Under the pieces are notes generated by a model. That model made no database searches. It was given only the letters and a program-made list of their open reading frames with translations, and was not told where the DNA came from. From assembly GCF_050436995.1 (NCBI RefSeq), contig NC_134775.1:1589124-1653123 (forward strand): a DNA stretch of 64,000 bases. The letters are read 5' to 3'. How positions within the stretch are numbered: the stretch's first letter is position 1; each line of letters opens with the position of its first letter. This document shows positions 1-15,606 of this stretch, in pieces. The translations under genes and the position numbers were made by a program. The DNA is from Anticarsia gemmatalis. Taxonomy: Eukaryota; Arthropoda; Insecta; Lepidoptera; Erebidae.

Positions 1-1307
1 GATTCGGTAGTCGAGACTGGAATGTCAGTGAAAAACTCCTCAAAAGCTGTGGCCACATCGGAATCCGTTGAGATGGTGTTGCCACCAACATTCAAGCTAA
101 ACTCACGATCATGGCCCTTTACATTTCCAGTCTCACTATTTATTACTCTCCAAGTCATTTTAATTTTGTCATTACTATTTTTAATCTTTGAACTCAAATA
201 ACGAGACTTAGCTAATTTACAGACCTGTCTAAATAATTTTGCGTAATTTTTTACATATTCTTGAAAATGTTCACTTCTATTGTGATTCCTTTCCTCATAC
301 AGCTCGAAAAGTTTTTTCCTACTCTTATATATGCCTATAGTAGCCCATTCACTAAAGGTAGCGCTATCTTGGACCGTAACCGTTCTGGAAGTAAACACCG
401 AGTCAAATTCAGTGCAAAATGTATTAAAAAAGTTATTGTACATATCATTAGGATTACTGTGCTTTTTTATAAGTGGTAAATTAGAAGCAAGTTTATTTTT
501 AAAACTTTCAAAACGATTAGCGGTTTTGGGTACAATTGTAATTTTTCTTTTAGCCACATGTTTATTCTTATTTGTAAATGAAATAAATTGACCACAGTGA
601 TCCGAATCTAGTTGATTAATTACTCTCTTATCATTAACTATTATATCAGTGAAAATATTATCCAAACATGTGGCTGTAGTGGCAGTTATTCTTGTTGGCT
701 CCAAAAACAAGTACTTCAGATTGTATGATTGAAAGAGAGCTTTAAATTTAATAGATAAACTAGATTCTTCTAATAAATTAATATTAAAATCACCCGAAAT
801 AATTACCTTTTTGTTCAACTTAGTTACTTTATTTAAAACATCTTCCATAATACTCTCAAAACTATCATACAATGCCGAAGGAGGCCTGTATACACTCAAT
901 ACAATAAACTGTTCTACTTCTACACAAGCTATTTCGGCAGTCCGTTCAACAGAGAGAGAAACAATATCATGGCGTTCCTTGTACTTTAACTGTTTATTAA
1001 TTAATATGAGTGAACCACCATGTATGGAATGTTCCCTGCTGAATGAACTGCCAACCTGGTGATTGTTGAAGTTGAACATGAATTGACTGCTTTTTAACCA
1101 GTGTTCAGTTATACAAAATATATCAATAGCATTGCAATTCATAAACAACTCAATTTCCAGATCTTTGCCCATTATTCCTCTAATATTCTGGTGTACCAGG
1201 TTAATTACATTTTTAGGTTTCTTAATTAATTTAGCATGTCTTTCAATTGAATTATTTATTTTGCAAGAGATTGCCTCTTTTGTCTTATAAATTAATTTAA
1301 ATAACAT
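1..1307 (-). CDS. Non-LTR retrotransposon ORF2, endonuclease part (partial)
   Basis: N-terminal part of a LINE-type polyprotein that runs off the left edge of the window. The minus strand is open from an ATG at 1307 and shows an apurinic-type endonuclease fold: a start like VHQNIRGI, then ITEHWL, a YRPPS block, SGDFNIN, and a final DSDHC block, followed by the linker that normally leads to the reverse transcriptase. It overlaps the end of ORF1 by 16 bases in another frame, so coupled or re-initiated translation is likely. No stop was seen in the stretches translated. The RT lies outside the window. The clade (jockey/CR1/Daphne-like) is inferred from motif style only. Confidence 0.85.
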   Translation of the reverse strand, partial: MLFKLIYKTKEAISCKINNSIERHAKLIKKPKNVINLVHQNIRGIMGKDLEIELFMNCNAIDIFCITEHWLKSSQFMFNFNNHQVGSSFSREHSIHGGSLILINKQLKYKERHDIVSLSVERTAEIACVEVEQFIVLSVYRPPSALYDSFESIMEDVLNKVTKLNKKVIISGDFNINLLEESSLSIKFKALFQSYNLKYLFLEPTRITATTATCLDNIFTDIIVNDKRVINQLDSDHCGQFISFTNKNKHVAKRKITIVPKTANRFESFKNKLASNLPLIKKHSNPNDMYNNFFNTFCTEFDSVFTSRTVTVQDSATFSEWATIGIYKSRKKLFELYEERNHNRSEHFQEYVKNYAKLFRQVCKLAKSRYLSSKIKNSNDKIKMTWRVINSETGNVKGHDREFSLNVGGNTISTDSDVATAFEEFFTDIPVSTTE

Positions 1308-2986
1308 AATGTCATATCACCATTAATGTCAAAATTATTATGAATGTCAAGATTATTAGCCATATTACTGGCTAAGTTATTGGAAATGTCAATATTATGT
1401 TGCTCAATAGAAGCAACTTGTTTAGCCAAGTTCTTGGCTGTTATAGATATAAAATAGGATAGCGAAATTGCTATTTGTCTTTTACAATAATAAGAAAGAT
1501 AATAACTATCTTTCGTCGTATATAAACAATTACTAACAATCCTGTTAGTGTCAATAAAATGAAATTTATTATAATTAATTCCATTAATTTGACATGTCAA
1601 ATTATGCATAATAATATTTAAATTAGACCTAATATTAAGTTCTTCCTGTGGCAAGCCTTTACTAAGAGGAAGTGCAAACAATACAATTCTGTTTACATTC
1701 AATTTTGATAAACATTCAAAATAGTCAATAAACTTCTTTCTGTTTACATTTCCCCTATTACCAATAAAAATTACTAACGTTGTGTCTTGTTTGAAGTCAG
1801 ATTTAATAACTCTATCTAAAATATGACCATATGATAAGTTAGGTGTACAATAATTTGTTATTGAATGCTCCGTGTTTGTGTTTAGTATATAAGAACTCAA
1901 ATCCTTACCAATTTCATCACTAAACATAACTATTTTATCATTTTTGTTTAGTTTGAGTGAACTAGGAGTTGGAGGTGTGTTTGTTATTGTCACGGAGGAA
2001 AGAGCAGGCATTGGCTGACAGGGTAACGACGGCCTAGAATTGACTAATTGTTTTGGCAATGAGGTGTTGTGGTCGTTGTTGCACTCACAGGAGTTAACAA
2101 GCCTGCCAATCGCCAATACCTGCTCCCTACTCTGTTTTTCTGCTATTTCATATTTGTTAGTTATGGCACTGAGGGATTCATGGAGTCGGTCAATTTCACA
2201 CCGCAGAGCCCTTGTGTCTTTCTTATATTGCAGTGAAACATTGTCCAACTCCAATGAATACATGTGTAATTGGTCAATAAGTTGCAATCTTTGTTTGTTT
2301 AGAGATATACAATTGATGAAGAACTTGTGTTTTTTTATTTGTTTCTTCACCTTTGTAATATATTTCTTAATTTTTATATATTTCTTAAGCTTTTTGTTGC
2401 TACAGCTAATAACCCTCACAGATCTACAATTCTTAATGGGCTCATCATCTCTTGTCAAATCTATTATCACTGAAGGATGAATATTATTTACTGTAGCACA
2501 GTCCAGTCCGGGGGTCACCAACTCATCGAACAAGCTTTGATTTGTGGTTGCTACAACTGTGGTATTGAAGTCCTCTAAATCAGATATTTTATTATTCGCT
2601 ATATGTAGTTGTTGTTCCAGAGTAGTTATCTTATTTAAAGCGCAAACGTATTCATTCCGGCACTCATCAAAGTTATCAACAATGAGTTGGAGCCTGTCCC
2701 GCTCGTCTATAGCATGATTGTACTGTGAGTGCAACTTTGACATTTCTTTCTTAATTTTGTCGTTTTTACTAAGTACTTCTAACAATTCTCTTTCATTGTC
2801 GTCTCTTTCACCACTAAGTTGATTGTACCTCTCTTTGGTAGCCTTCAATTCCCTCAAAGCCATTTGGAGTTTGGTCTCCTCCTGGCGAGCCAAGGCCTTG
2901 CGGGTCATGATCATAGTGAAAATATATATTAATTTAGAACTCACAAAACTAAAAAATAATACACCTAAAGAGGCACAAACAAACAA
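1292..2986 (-). CDS. Non-LTR retrotransposon ORF1, coiled coil plus SGNH-like domain
   Basis: A 564-residue first ORF of the same element as the endonuclease ORF. Residues ~1-28 are hydrophobic; internal Met codons near 26-28 (MIMTRK) may be the true start, leaving a charged protein. Residues ~35-145 are a long heptad-rich coiled coil. A Lys-rich stretch lies near 195-225. From ~355 there is an SGNH/GDSL-like block pattern: a FSDEIG-type first block, LVIFIGNRGN as a third-block analogue, and a C-terminal FIDTN segment. Esterase-like domains are known in ORF1 of CR1-type elements; catalytic activity here is not shown and the expected Ser/Asp/His are not all clear. It has no zinc knuckle. Confidence 0.75.
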   Translation of the reverse strand: MFVCASLGVLFFSFVSSKLIYIFTMIMTRKALARQEETKLQMALRELKATKERYNQLSGERDDNERELLEVLSKNDKIKKEMSKLHSQYNHAIDERDRLQLIVDNFDECRNEYVCALNKITTLEQQLHIANNKISDLEDFNTTVVATTNQSLFDELVTPGLDCATVNNIHPSVIIDLTRDDEPIKNCRSVRVISCSNKKLKKYIKIKKYITKVKKQIKKHKFFINCISLNKQRLQLIDQLHMYSLELDNVSLQYKKDTRALRCEIDRLHESLSAITNKYEIAEKQSREQVLAIGRLVNSCECNNDHNTSLPKQLVNSRPSLPCQPMPALSSVTITNTPPTPSSLKLNKNDKIVMFSDEIGKDLSSYILNTNTEHSITNYCTPNLSYGHILDRVIKSDFKQDTTLVIFIGNRGNVNRKKFIDYFECLSKLNVNRIVLFALPLSKGLPQEELNIRSNLNIIMHNLTCQINGINYNKFHFIDTNRIVSNCLYTTKDSYYLSYYCKRQIAISLSYFISITAKNLAKQVASIEQHNIDISNNLASNMANNLDIHNNFDINGDMTLCYLN

Positions 2987-3440
2987 TGGGAGGTTATGTT
3001 GTCCTGCGAGATATTAAAGTGCAGTAGCAAGTGCAACTACACCACAGAACTGTTTAATGTAAGTAAATAATTTAAAAAATTACGTTACCTTTAAAAAGAC
3101 GACAATGAATCCCGGTAAATGCACAAAATAAAAGTATTTAAAAACTTTTTACCGGTTGCCGGTAGTTGTCTCACCAAATTTGCACTACACAATTTTTACA
3201 CAATAAATACTGTAAAAGTTAGCTAATTATGTTGAAATATATATATATCGATATTAAATTAGTGTGAATTTGGTATTTTGATACTTAAAATTGTTAAAAT
3301 ACAAAATTTAAATTAAAAATTACACGGAGCTATTCAAATCAGCTGTTAACCGTAGGGTTGCCACACGAATCCCAATGTTGACTTAGATATTAGTCTTTTG
3401 GGCCAATTTGAACAAGGCTTTCTAGGGCTTATTTTTAAAA
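2987..3440. other. Non-LTR 5' leader and junction; no gene seen
   Basis: AT-rich spacer between the minus-strand ORF1 start and the plus-strand gypsy remnant. It holds a short (AT)n run near 3238-3248 and an ACCGG/CCGGT-rich patch near 3111-3165. It probably includes the 5' untranslated region of the LINE and the edge of the gypsy element; no LTR, promoter or coding potential could be supported. Confidence 0.5.
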
Positions 3441-4150
3441 ATGTCTAATAATATGGAAATTGATACAGTAACATTACGAAGACCGATGAGATCAAGTTCA
3501 CTAAACGAACTTTCGAGTGACACATTCATAGATACCTGCTTATTCAGTTTACCAGATAAAACGATCAATGAAAGCATGGCATATCATATGGAACTAAAAA
3601 TATCAGATATCCTTGATTCTCTTTCCGGATGTATTTACTTTACTTATCTTGATTTGTACCAAGGATTTTATAATGAAATTTTATAAAAATTAGATGAAAA
3701 TAGCCGGAAATATACAGCCTTTTGTTCCGGACAGTACCAAATGACAAGGATGCCAATGGGTCTCAAAACGAGTCCCAATTCGTTTTCGAGAATGATGAAC
3801 ATTGCAATGGCCGGGTTGACATATGAAAAATGTCTAGTATATTTAGATGATTTGATCGTTTACGGGAAAAATCTAAATTCAGCTATTAAAAATCTATTAG
3901 ATGTGTTCGATCGGTTGCGAGAAACTAACTTGAAGCTTAACCCCACGAAGTGCGAATTTTTCAGGAAAGAGATGCTATATCTTGGTCATGTAATATCATC
4001 GGAGGGCGTACTACCAGACCCAAACAAATTAATTGTAGTGAAAAATTATCCACTTCCGAAAAACGCGGATGACGTCAAGCGATTCGTGGCCTTTGCTAAT
4101 TATTACAGAAAATTTATTAGAAATTTTGCAGAAATAGTACAACCTTTGAA
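3441..4150 (+). pseudogene. Ty3/gypsy retrotransposon, gag start fused to RT (broken)
   Basis: Left half of an internally deleted gypsy element. The first ~55 residues look like a Gag N-terminus (starting MSNNMEID). They run directly into the reverse-transcriptase region (LDSLSGCIYFTYLDLYQGF), so protease and the front of RT are missing. A TAA stop at 3684-3686 interrupts the frame. RT resumes with the MPMGLKTSP motif, the catalytic YLDDLIVY box, and the YLGHVIS and YYRKFI blocks, then is cut at ~4150 by the Penelope-like insertion. The rest continues at 6605. It cannot make a working polyprotein. Confidence 0.85.
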
Positions 4151-4205
4151 TAATGTATAATAGAATACGGGAATTAACGCGAACACGCATTTTACCTTAA
4201 AATGC

Positions 4206-5663
4206 CTAACGTTTCGGCGCAGGTTGCACTCGCCGTGGTCCCAGGCTGACTGGAGCAGCGATGACAGGACTTCGTGTATATGAGGCGGACGAATGTCCAT
4301 CCACCCTCATATTTTGATTTTTCCAACCGCCACCACACACTACACTAACCGTATCCCTATTCTGTGAGCTAACCGATTGCAAAACATAGCGAGATTTTGT
4401 AACAGTAATCACTGGATTCCACGTCGCGGATAATTTGAAGCCGTCTTCCCGATTGAAATTTGAATGTTTCTTGATTTCGATCGCTTCACGAACAATCCTC
4501 GAGTAGAAATGTCGTTCAGTGGAGAGGACTTGAGGGCGATGGAACTCAATCCAGTGATTAGTTCCTGCTTCGAGTAGATGTTCCGCAATGGCTGACTTGC
4601 TGATTTGACGGTTCTTAACAGCGGCGATATGTTCCTTGACCCTTTCAGCTATCGACCGCTTAGTCTGGCCTATGTAGGAACTACCGCAGCTGCAGTTGAT
4701 CTTGTAGACACCTGGTGTTTGAAACGGTAGTACATCCTTCGGTGAGCCCACCATGCTGCTGACTTTTGCCCCCGGCGTGAACACTGTGCTGATGCTGTAT
4801 TGTTTCAATACATTCCCGATCTTATCAGTCACTCCTCTGACGTAGGGCAAGTAGGCGGGCTGTCTGTTGACTCCCGGATGTTTACTCCGTTTCGTGATCC
4901 TGTTCCTTCGTCGACTTACGTGGTATCCGTTCATTCGTAGTACCTCCTGAACATGTTCCAGCTCCTTCCCAACATGTTCAGGGTCACAGAGGTCATGAGC
5001 TCTGTTCTTCAGTGACGTCATAACGGACTGCAAGTGACGAGGATGGTGATGTGATGTAGCGTGCAGGTATCTATCTGTGTGTGTCGGTTTCCGGTAAACA
5101 CAGTGTGATAAGGATCCATCGGGTTTCGCGGCAACCCTCACATCTAGGAATGACAACGATCTGTCCGTCTCCATTTCGTAGGTGAACCTCATGTTAGGGT
5201 GAATGGAGTTTAGGTGTTCTAGATATTGATCTACTTCCTGTTCACCTCTTTGGATAATGCAGAAGATGTCGTCCACATATCTTTTCCAAAGCCGTATGGT
5301 TTTTGGTCCGAGTGCCAATGCTTTCTCCTCAAAGTGCTCCATCCAGAGATTAGCCAGTGCAGGGGCAACGGGGCTGCCCATTGCGACGCCATCAATCTGA
5401 AGGTAATGTTGGCCTTGGAAAAGGAAGTAGTTGCCGTCCAAACAGTTTTTAAGTAGATCAATATAGTTAAACGGCATCTCGTTGTCCTCTAGCTTGGTCT
5501 TTACCACGTCCAAACACTCCTTAATTGGAACATTGGTGAAGAGCGACTCGACGTCAAAACTCACCATGACATCGCTCGGTTCCAATCTAAGGTCCTTAAT
5601 AATCTGGACGAAGTGCCGCGAATCTTTCACAAAAGACGGTGTATTTCCCACGAGTGGCTGCAA
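4206..5663 (-). CDS. Penelope-like reverse transcriptase with GIY-YIG endonuclease
   Basis: Open frame of 485 residues, also open upstream of the Met to about 5703, so the protein is N-terminally truncated. RT motifs: FDVESLFTNVP, GVAMGSPVAPALANLWME, catalytic RYVDDIFCI and LSFLDV. The C-terminal third carries a GIY-YIG nuclease: VYKINCSCGSSYIGQTKRS, then R.KEH, H and E...I.R.E-type residues before FNREDG. This RT plus GIY-YIG order is diagnostic of Penelope-like elements, which use the nuclease to prime reverse transcription. Likely non-autonomous now because the 5' end of the ORF is missing. Confidence 0.9.
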   Translation of the reverse strand: MQPLVGNTPSFVKDSRHFVQIIKDLRLEPSDVMVSFDVESLFTNVPIKECLDVVKTKLEDNEMPFNYIDLLKNCLDGNYFLFQGQHYLQIDGVAMGSPVAPALANLWMEHFEEKALALGPKTIRLWKRYVDDIFCIIQRGEQEVDQYLEHLNSIHPNMRFTYEMETDRSLSFLDVRVAAKPDGSLSHCVYRKPTHTDRYLHATSHHHPRHLQSVMTSLKNRAHDLCDPEHVGKELEHVQEVLRMNGYHVSRRRNRITKRSKHPGVNRQPAYLPYVRGVTDKIGNVLKQYSISTVFTPGAKVSSMVGSPKDVLPFQTPGVYKINCSCGSSYIGQTKRSIAERVKEHIAAVKNRQISKSAIAEHLLEAGTNHWIEFHRPQVLSTERHFYSRIVREAIEIKKHSNFNREDGFKLSATWNPVITVTKSRYVLQSVSSQNRDTVSVVCGGGWKNQNMRVDGHSSASYTRSPVIAAPVSLGPRRVQPAPKR

Positions 5664-5724
5664 TACTGACGCAACGTACTTTGCAAGGTCGTAAGTAGGA
5701 GAGGCGATTTGACATCCCCGTCAC

Positions 5725-6549
5725 TTGCAGTCCGTTATGACGTCACTGAAGAACAGAGCTCATGACCTCTGTGACCCTGAACATGTTGGGAAGGAGCTGG
5801 AACATGTTCAGGAGGTACTACGAATGAACGGATACCACGTAAGTCGACGAAGGAACAGGATCACGAAACGGAGTAAACATCCGGGGGTCAACAGACAGCC
5901 CGCCTACTTGCCCTACGTCAGAGGAGTGACTGATAAGATCGGGAATGTATTGAAACAATACAGCATCAGCACAGTGTTCACGCCGGGGGCAAAAGTCAGC
6001 AGCATGGTGGGCACACCGAAGGATGTACTACCGTTTCAAACACCAGGTGTCTACAAGATCAACTGCAGCTGCGGTAGTTCCTACATAGGCCAGACTAAGC
6101 GGTCGATAGCTGAAAGGGTCAAGGAACATATCGCCGCTGTTAAGAACCGTCAAATCAGCAAGTCAGCCATTGCGGAACATCTACTCGAAGCAGGAACTAA
6201 TCACTGGATTGAGTTCCATCGCCCTCAAGTCCTCTCCACTGAACGACATTTCTACTCGAGGATTGTTCGCGAAGCGATCGAAATCAAGAAACATTCAAAT
6301 TTCAATCGGGAAGACGGCTTCAAATTATACGCGACGTGGAATCCAGTGATTGCTGTTACAAAATCTCGCTATGTTTCGCAATCGGTTAGCTCACAGAATA
6401 GGGATACGGTTAGTGTAGTGTGTGGTGGCGGTTGGAAAAATCTAAATATGAGGGTGGATGGACATTCGTCCGCCTCATATACACGAAGTCCTGTCATCGC
6501 TGCTCCAGTCAGCCTGGGACCACGGGTGCAACCTGCGCCGAAACGTTAG
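5725..6549 (+). pseudogene. Penelope-like C-terminal fragment (linker plus GIY-YIG), inverted copy
   Basis: A 274-residue open frame equal to the C-terminal half of the minus-strand copy. It holds the post-RT linker and the whole GIY-YIG domain but no RT. A few substitutions separate the two (for example GTPKD against GSPKD, YATWN against SATWN). The first codons come from inside the parent gene, so the Met is fortuitous. It forms the right arm of the palindrome and could act as a pseudo-LTR. Confidence 0.85.
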
Positions 6550-6604
6550 GCATTTTAAGGTAAAATGCGTGTTCGCGTTAATTCCCGTATTCTATTATAC
6601 ATTA

Positions 6605-8263
6605 AACATGCAACGCGAGAGTTTAAAAGTTATAACCTGTTAAAGAAAAATATTAAATTTAATTGTACTCAAAACTGTCAGAATTCATTTGATTTATTAA
6701 AACAAAAACTAATCAGCCCCCCTATTCTTCAGTATCCAGATTTTTCAGACGATAATATATTCATGCTTCAAACAGATGCTTCAGGCTGTGCGCTAGGCGC
6801 TATTTTATCTAATCAAGACGGGAAACCCGTTGCTTATGCTAGCCGAACTCTTAACAAAGCTGAAAAAATGTACCCAACGATCGAAAAGGAATTACTTGCC
6901 ATTGTCTGGGCCGTGAAACACTTTAGACCATACCTATATGGCCGTAAATTCAAAATCTTAACCGATCATAAACCGTTAATTTATCTTTTTAATATTAAGG
7001 ACCCATCAAGTAGGCTATTGAAATTTAGGATTCTATTAGAGGAGTATGACTTCATCGTAGAATATGTCAAAGGCTCGGATAATACAGCTGCAGATGCGCT
7101 GTCTCGTGTTGCGTTATCATCTAAAGATTTGAAGGATATGCATGAATGCGTAATAAACGTTCTCACGCGGGCACAGAAAAGGAAACTAGATACTACGAGT
7201 AGGCGCGATAGTTCGGATACTATGGCCTCTACTGACAACTGTTCTGGTCACCCAAGTGTTGTGGAGACTCATAGTAAGCCGAAGCTGTGTATTGAACTTA
7301 GATTCATAAATAATAAAACCTTATTTAAGTTAAGTAAAGAAAATATGATAGAAGAAGAAAGTGATTATTTTTCGTTTGTACCAAAAGATTTGGTAATATA
7401 CATAAAACCAGTATCTCGATCACAACCGACGTCAGGCGCTTTTGTGAGGGAACTGGAAATATTTTGTAGAAAGTTAAGTATAGATGAGTTATATTTTCTT
7501 AAGAATAATATAAACAATACGATTATTGAAAGGATAGCGCAGGAAATAAAGAATTCAAGAATATGGACCGGTCCACGGCTATGTATTCTAAAAGATGTGA
7601 CTAAAATAGAGAATAAAGAGGAAAAAATAATTATACTCAATGATTTTCATCTGTTACCCACTAGTGGTCACGCAGGTATCAGAAAAATGGTAAACAATAT
7701 TAAAAAATACTACTTTTGGGTTGGAATTGAGCGTGACGTCATTGACTATGTTAGTAAATGTGGCCAATGCCAAAAACAAAAACATTCAGTGCATATCAAA
7801 GAACCAATGACTGTGACTACCACAGCACATTCTGCCTTTGAAAAACTTTATTTAGATATTGTTGGGCCAATAGACAAGGATCAGTTAGGCTATTCGTATA
7901 TATTAACACTCCAATGCGAGTTGTCGAAATATGTAGAAGCTTATCCTTTGGTAACAAAAAGTAGCGCAGAAGTAGCTAAAACATTTGTAGATAATTTCAT
8001 TTTACGTCATGGGATACCCAGGGAAATTGCAACTGATAGAGGAACCGAATTTATGTCTGCAACGATGCAAGAAATTTGTAAATTACTACATATCAACAAA
8101 ATCAATTTTAATAAAAAATGAAACTGGTAATAAGCTAGGCGACGTTTATTTAGGGCCATATATTGTAATAGAAGATATGTCACCTAATGTTAAAATTCTG
8201 AAAAATGGAAAAACAGATGTAGTACATAAAAACCGAACAAAATTGTTTATCCCAAATGAATAA
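6605..8263 (+). pseudogene. Ty3/gypsy RNase H and integrase, internally deleted
   Basis: Continuation of the gypsy pol. It shows the end of the RT connection, RNase H (LQTDASGCALGAILS, YPTIEKELLAIVWA, LTDHKPL, NTAADALSR), a long linker, the integrase zinc-binding H-H-C-C segment (HLLPTSGHAG ... KCGQCQKQK), and the first two catalytic acidic positions (LDIVGP and TDRGTEF). Near 8100 a deletion removes the third catalytic region. The ORF stops at 8121, and only the C-terminal tail (LGPYIVIED ... VHKNRTKLF) survives in another frame to 8263. The integrase is therefore dead. Confidence 0.85.
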
Positions 8264-8273
8264 TATTAATTCA

Positions 8274-8512
8274 CTAGCTGACCCGCGCAACGTCGCTTGC
8301 GTCACCTAAGAGAATTGGTCAAAATTATCCCCGTTTTTGTAACATTTTTCGTTGCTACTCCGCTCCTAATGACCGTAGCGTGATGTTATATAGCCTATAG
8401 CCTTCCTCAATAAATGGGCTATCTAACACTGAAAGAATTTTTCAAATCGGACCAGTAGTTACTGAGATTAGCGCGTTCAAACAAACAAACAAACTCTTCA
8501 GCTTTATTATAT
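8274..8512 (-). mobile_element. Non-autonomous Helitron
   Basis: Read on the minus strand, the element ends in CTAG, preceded by the small hairpin CGCAAGCGACGTTGCG, and it begins with the AAGCTGAAGAGTTTG module after (TTTG)n. Four related copies occur in this window. The start end is worn and merges into (AAT)n at about 8512. It encodes no Rep/helicase. It sits just after the gypsy remnant. Confidence 0.75.
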
Positions 8513-8513
8513 T

Positions 8514-8549
<36 letters not shown>
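8513..8549 (+). repeat. (AAT)n microsatellite
   Basis: About twelve AAT units between the Helitron and the first unit of the 735-bp array. Similar AAT runs of variable length separate every unit of the array. Confidence 0.9.
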
Positions 8550-13111
<4,562 letters not shown>

Positions 13112-13362
13112 TTGACAATGTTTTTGATAATCCGTGGTTAATTATCCGACTTAAGACCAAACAAAGAACATAATATGGTCGGCGTTATTTAAGTGCACGT
13201 GAGGAACATAAACGACACTCATTAGTCGATATTGTTTAATTTTAAGCTAATGTTTTCAGTGCTTGAACACCTTCCCATTATAAAGATGCGTGCGCGCATA
13301 TGAAACCCCACTACCAATTTGGCTACTGACGAAGTAAGATCTACAGAAAATCTTTTATCACC

Positions 13363-15606
13363 ATGTCTCAGTTCGGAACTAACTTAGATTTGTTTCTGTT
13401 TCTTAGAGAAGGAGATATTAAAGACTACCAGCGACTCCATCAAGCAATTCTAGCCTGCGTTCCAGTAGATGTTTCAGAAGAAGATTCACAAGTGATATCA
13501 AACTTTACAAGAAACTTTACTGTTAGCCTGCACCGTAAATGGACCGCAGCAAACCGAACTCAGAAGACGTTTATGAACAAATATATGGCATGGTTGGGGG
13601 ACGTCATCAAATGGCCTGTCTGCAACTCGGTAAACCTTACCGATATTTTCGAAGGAACACTTCATTTAGAGGACGAAAATCTATTTTTGACGTCTGTTGA
13701 CTCCCTAAATGCATCAACATCGAGTGCTACCAAGGAAATTGGAACGTCTACAGAAATTCAAATGAGGAAACCATTTGATGATTTGGGAAATAAACAGAAA
13801 AAGAGGCGATCAGGCGGATGAAGTGGCTATTCGGAAGATGAGTTAGTTTTTGCTTTGGTCTCAAGTCTTAAGAACAACGGAAAAACGGACCTTGCTCAAG
13901 CTATTGAACACCTTATGAAATATCTTAACCGAGCTCTCGACGCCAAAACATTTTTAATGGAGAAGGAAAAAAAGACCGTTATTCAGGAAGATAAAGCTTT
14001 GGCCCTCACCACTTCATTGGAATTATCGAAATGGAAATATTTGGCGCTAAGGACATTTATGGCTTCTACCAATAATTCTACACAGCTACCTGCGTACAAA
14101 AAAATATTAGATGCCAAAAAAAAGTGCTATCCGGATCCATCAGATATAATAATAACTAAATACGGAGCAAAAGTGAAGCTGCAAGCTCTGCTGGATTTAA
14201 CTGTGCAGAGAATCCTGCAAGTTGTTGGTGACCGTCTTGACACAGCGAATGGAGAATTGAAGTTGTTCAGCAAATGGGGATTTGACGGAGCTTCAGCGCA
14301 AAGCACTTACAAGCAGAAAAGTCAGACGCCTGATTTTGATGACTCGTCAGTATTCATGACGAGTCTTGTACCGTTGAAGTTGGAGTCAGCAAACAGGGTG
14401 ATATGGCAGAATCCGAAGCCTTCTTCAACCTTTTATTGCAGGCCCATCAAGTTCCAGTTTGCGAAAGAGACTAGCGATTTTGTTAAACAAGAAGAAGCTG
14501 CAATGAGAGAAGAAATTGCAAATATAGCCGTCTCAAGATATGGAAGTGTCGAAATCAATCATGAGATGCATATGACCATGATTGATGGCCAAGTAGCTAC
14601 AGTTGTGACCGACACTCCATCTGCAGCTACTTGCAATATATGTCTGGCGAAACCAAGTGAGATGAATGACCTTTCCAAAATGTACACAAAACCTGTACGG
14701 GATGAAGTGTACAATTTTGGCCTCTCTACGCTCCATATGTGGATTAGATGCATGGAGTGTTTACTGCATGTACCTTACAACATGGACTTTAAGATGTGGA
14801 GTGCTAGAGGTGATAATAAAATCCTGAAGAAGGCAAGGAAAGACCAAACGCAAAGGGAGTTTAAGGAGCAAATGGGACTTTTAATTGACATTGTCAAACA
14901 GGGATTCGGGACTTCTAATGATGGTAACACAGCAAGGATTTTTTTTAGAGAATACGAGAAGTCTGCTCAAATCACGGAGATTGATGAAAATCTAATAAAG
15001 CACTTTGCGGTTATCTTGCAAGTCATATCCTCCGGTAATGCCATCAACATTGATAGATTCCGAAGTTACTGCAAAGAAACAGCAGAACTCTTTGTACACC
15101 ATTACCCGTGGTACAATATGCCTGTGAGTGCACACAAGCTGCTCATACACGGTGCTGAAATTTGTCAACATTTTGCGTGTCTGCCTATTGGGATTTTGTC
15201 CGAAGAAGCAGCTGAAGCAAGAAATAAGGATTTTAGGTTTACAAGAGAGCATCATACCCGGAAAATGGGGAGAATTCAGAACAACGAAGATATTCTTCAT
15301 ACATTTTTAATATCTTCTGACCCCTTATTATCACATATCAGGCCAACGTATACAAGATCTAAGAAGTTATTTTTATTCAGTGAAGCTACCGAGTTGTTAG
15401 ATTCGGCAGAAGAAGAAATCGAGATTGACGAAGATCAGTATGCATGGCAGATCCTTTGTTATGATCCTTTGCTAAACCTACTCTACAAATTTTTTTTATT
15501 TTTTTCCCTATATATTAAGTGTTCTTTCCCCAGCCCACATATTGACCGGTTATTATACTTAAAAATCCAACATGCAGGATATTACGACTGTTATACCATC
15601 CAATAG
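13363..15606 (+). pseudogene. Transib/RAG1-like DNA transposase with one stop codon
   Basis: One reading frame of about 747 codons interrupted only by TGA at 13819-13821, which splits it into 152 and 583 residues. Family marks: WGFDGASAQS with the first catalytic Asp (residue 144 of the second part, nt 14284), NPKPSS and CRPIKF, HMTMIDG with the second Asp (residue 244), CNIC, GNTARIFF, YPWYNMPVSAHKLLIHG, and LPIGILSEEAAEARNKD with the catalytic Glu (residues 450-454). These match Transib transposases, the relatives of RAG1. The extreme C-terminus after EIDEDQYAW is hydrophobic and may be read-through past the native stop. Terminal inverted repeats were not found; the left end may have been lost to the AT tract. 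Confidence 0.85.

Larger units (their letters stand above)
4151..6604. mobile_element. Penelope-like retroelement, palindromic double copy
   Basis: A 2.45-kb insertion in the gypsy RT. It consists of a 5'-truncated minus-strand copy (4151 to ~5718) and a partial plus-strand copy (5719-6604). The outer arms, 4151-5039 and 5719-6604, are near-perfect inverted repeats (~889 and ~886 bp) that differ by about 1% and a 3-base indel near the outer end. Inverted partial copies flanking a full copy are known for Penelope elements. Removing the block rejoins the gypsy reading frame region on both sides. Confidence 0.85.

Noticed and set aside
1292..2986. Host esterase with a membrane anchor
   Set aside because: The ORF overlaps a LINE endonuclease ORF by 16 bases and has an ORF1-type coiled coil; it belongs to the retrotransposon.
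13819..13821. TGA in the Transib frame read as selenocysteine
   Set aside because: No selenoprotein context and no SECIS-like element sought or expected; a nonsense mutation is simpler.
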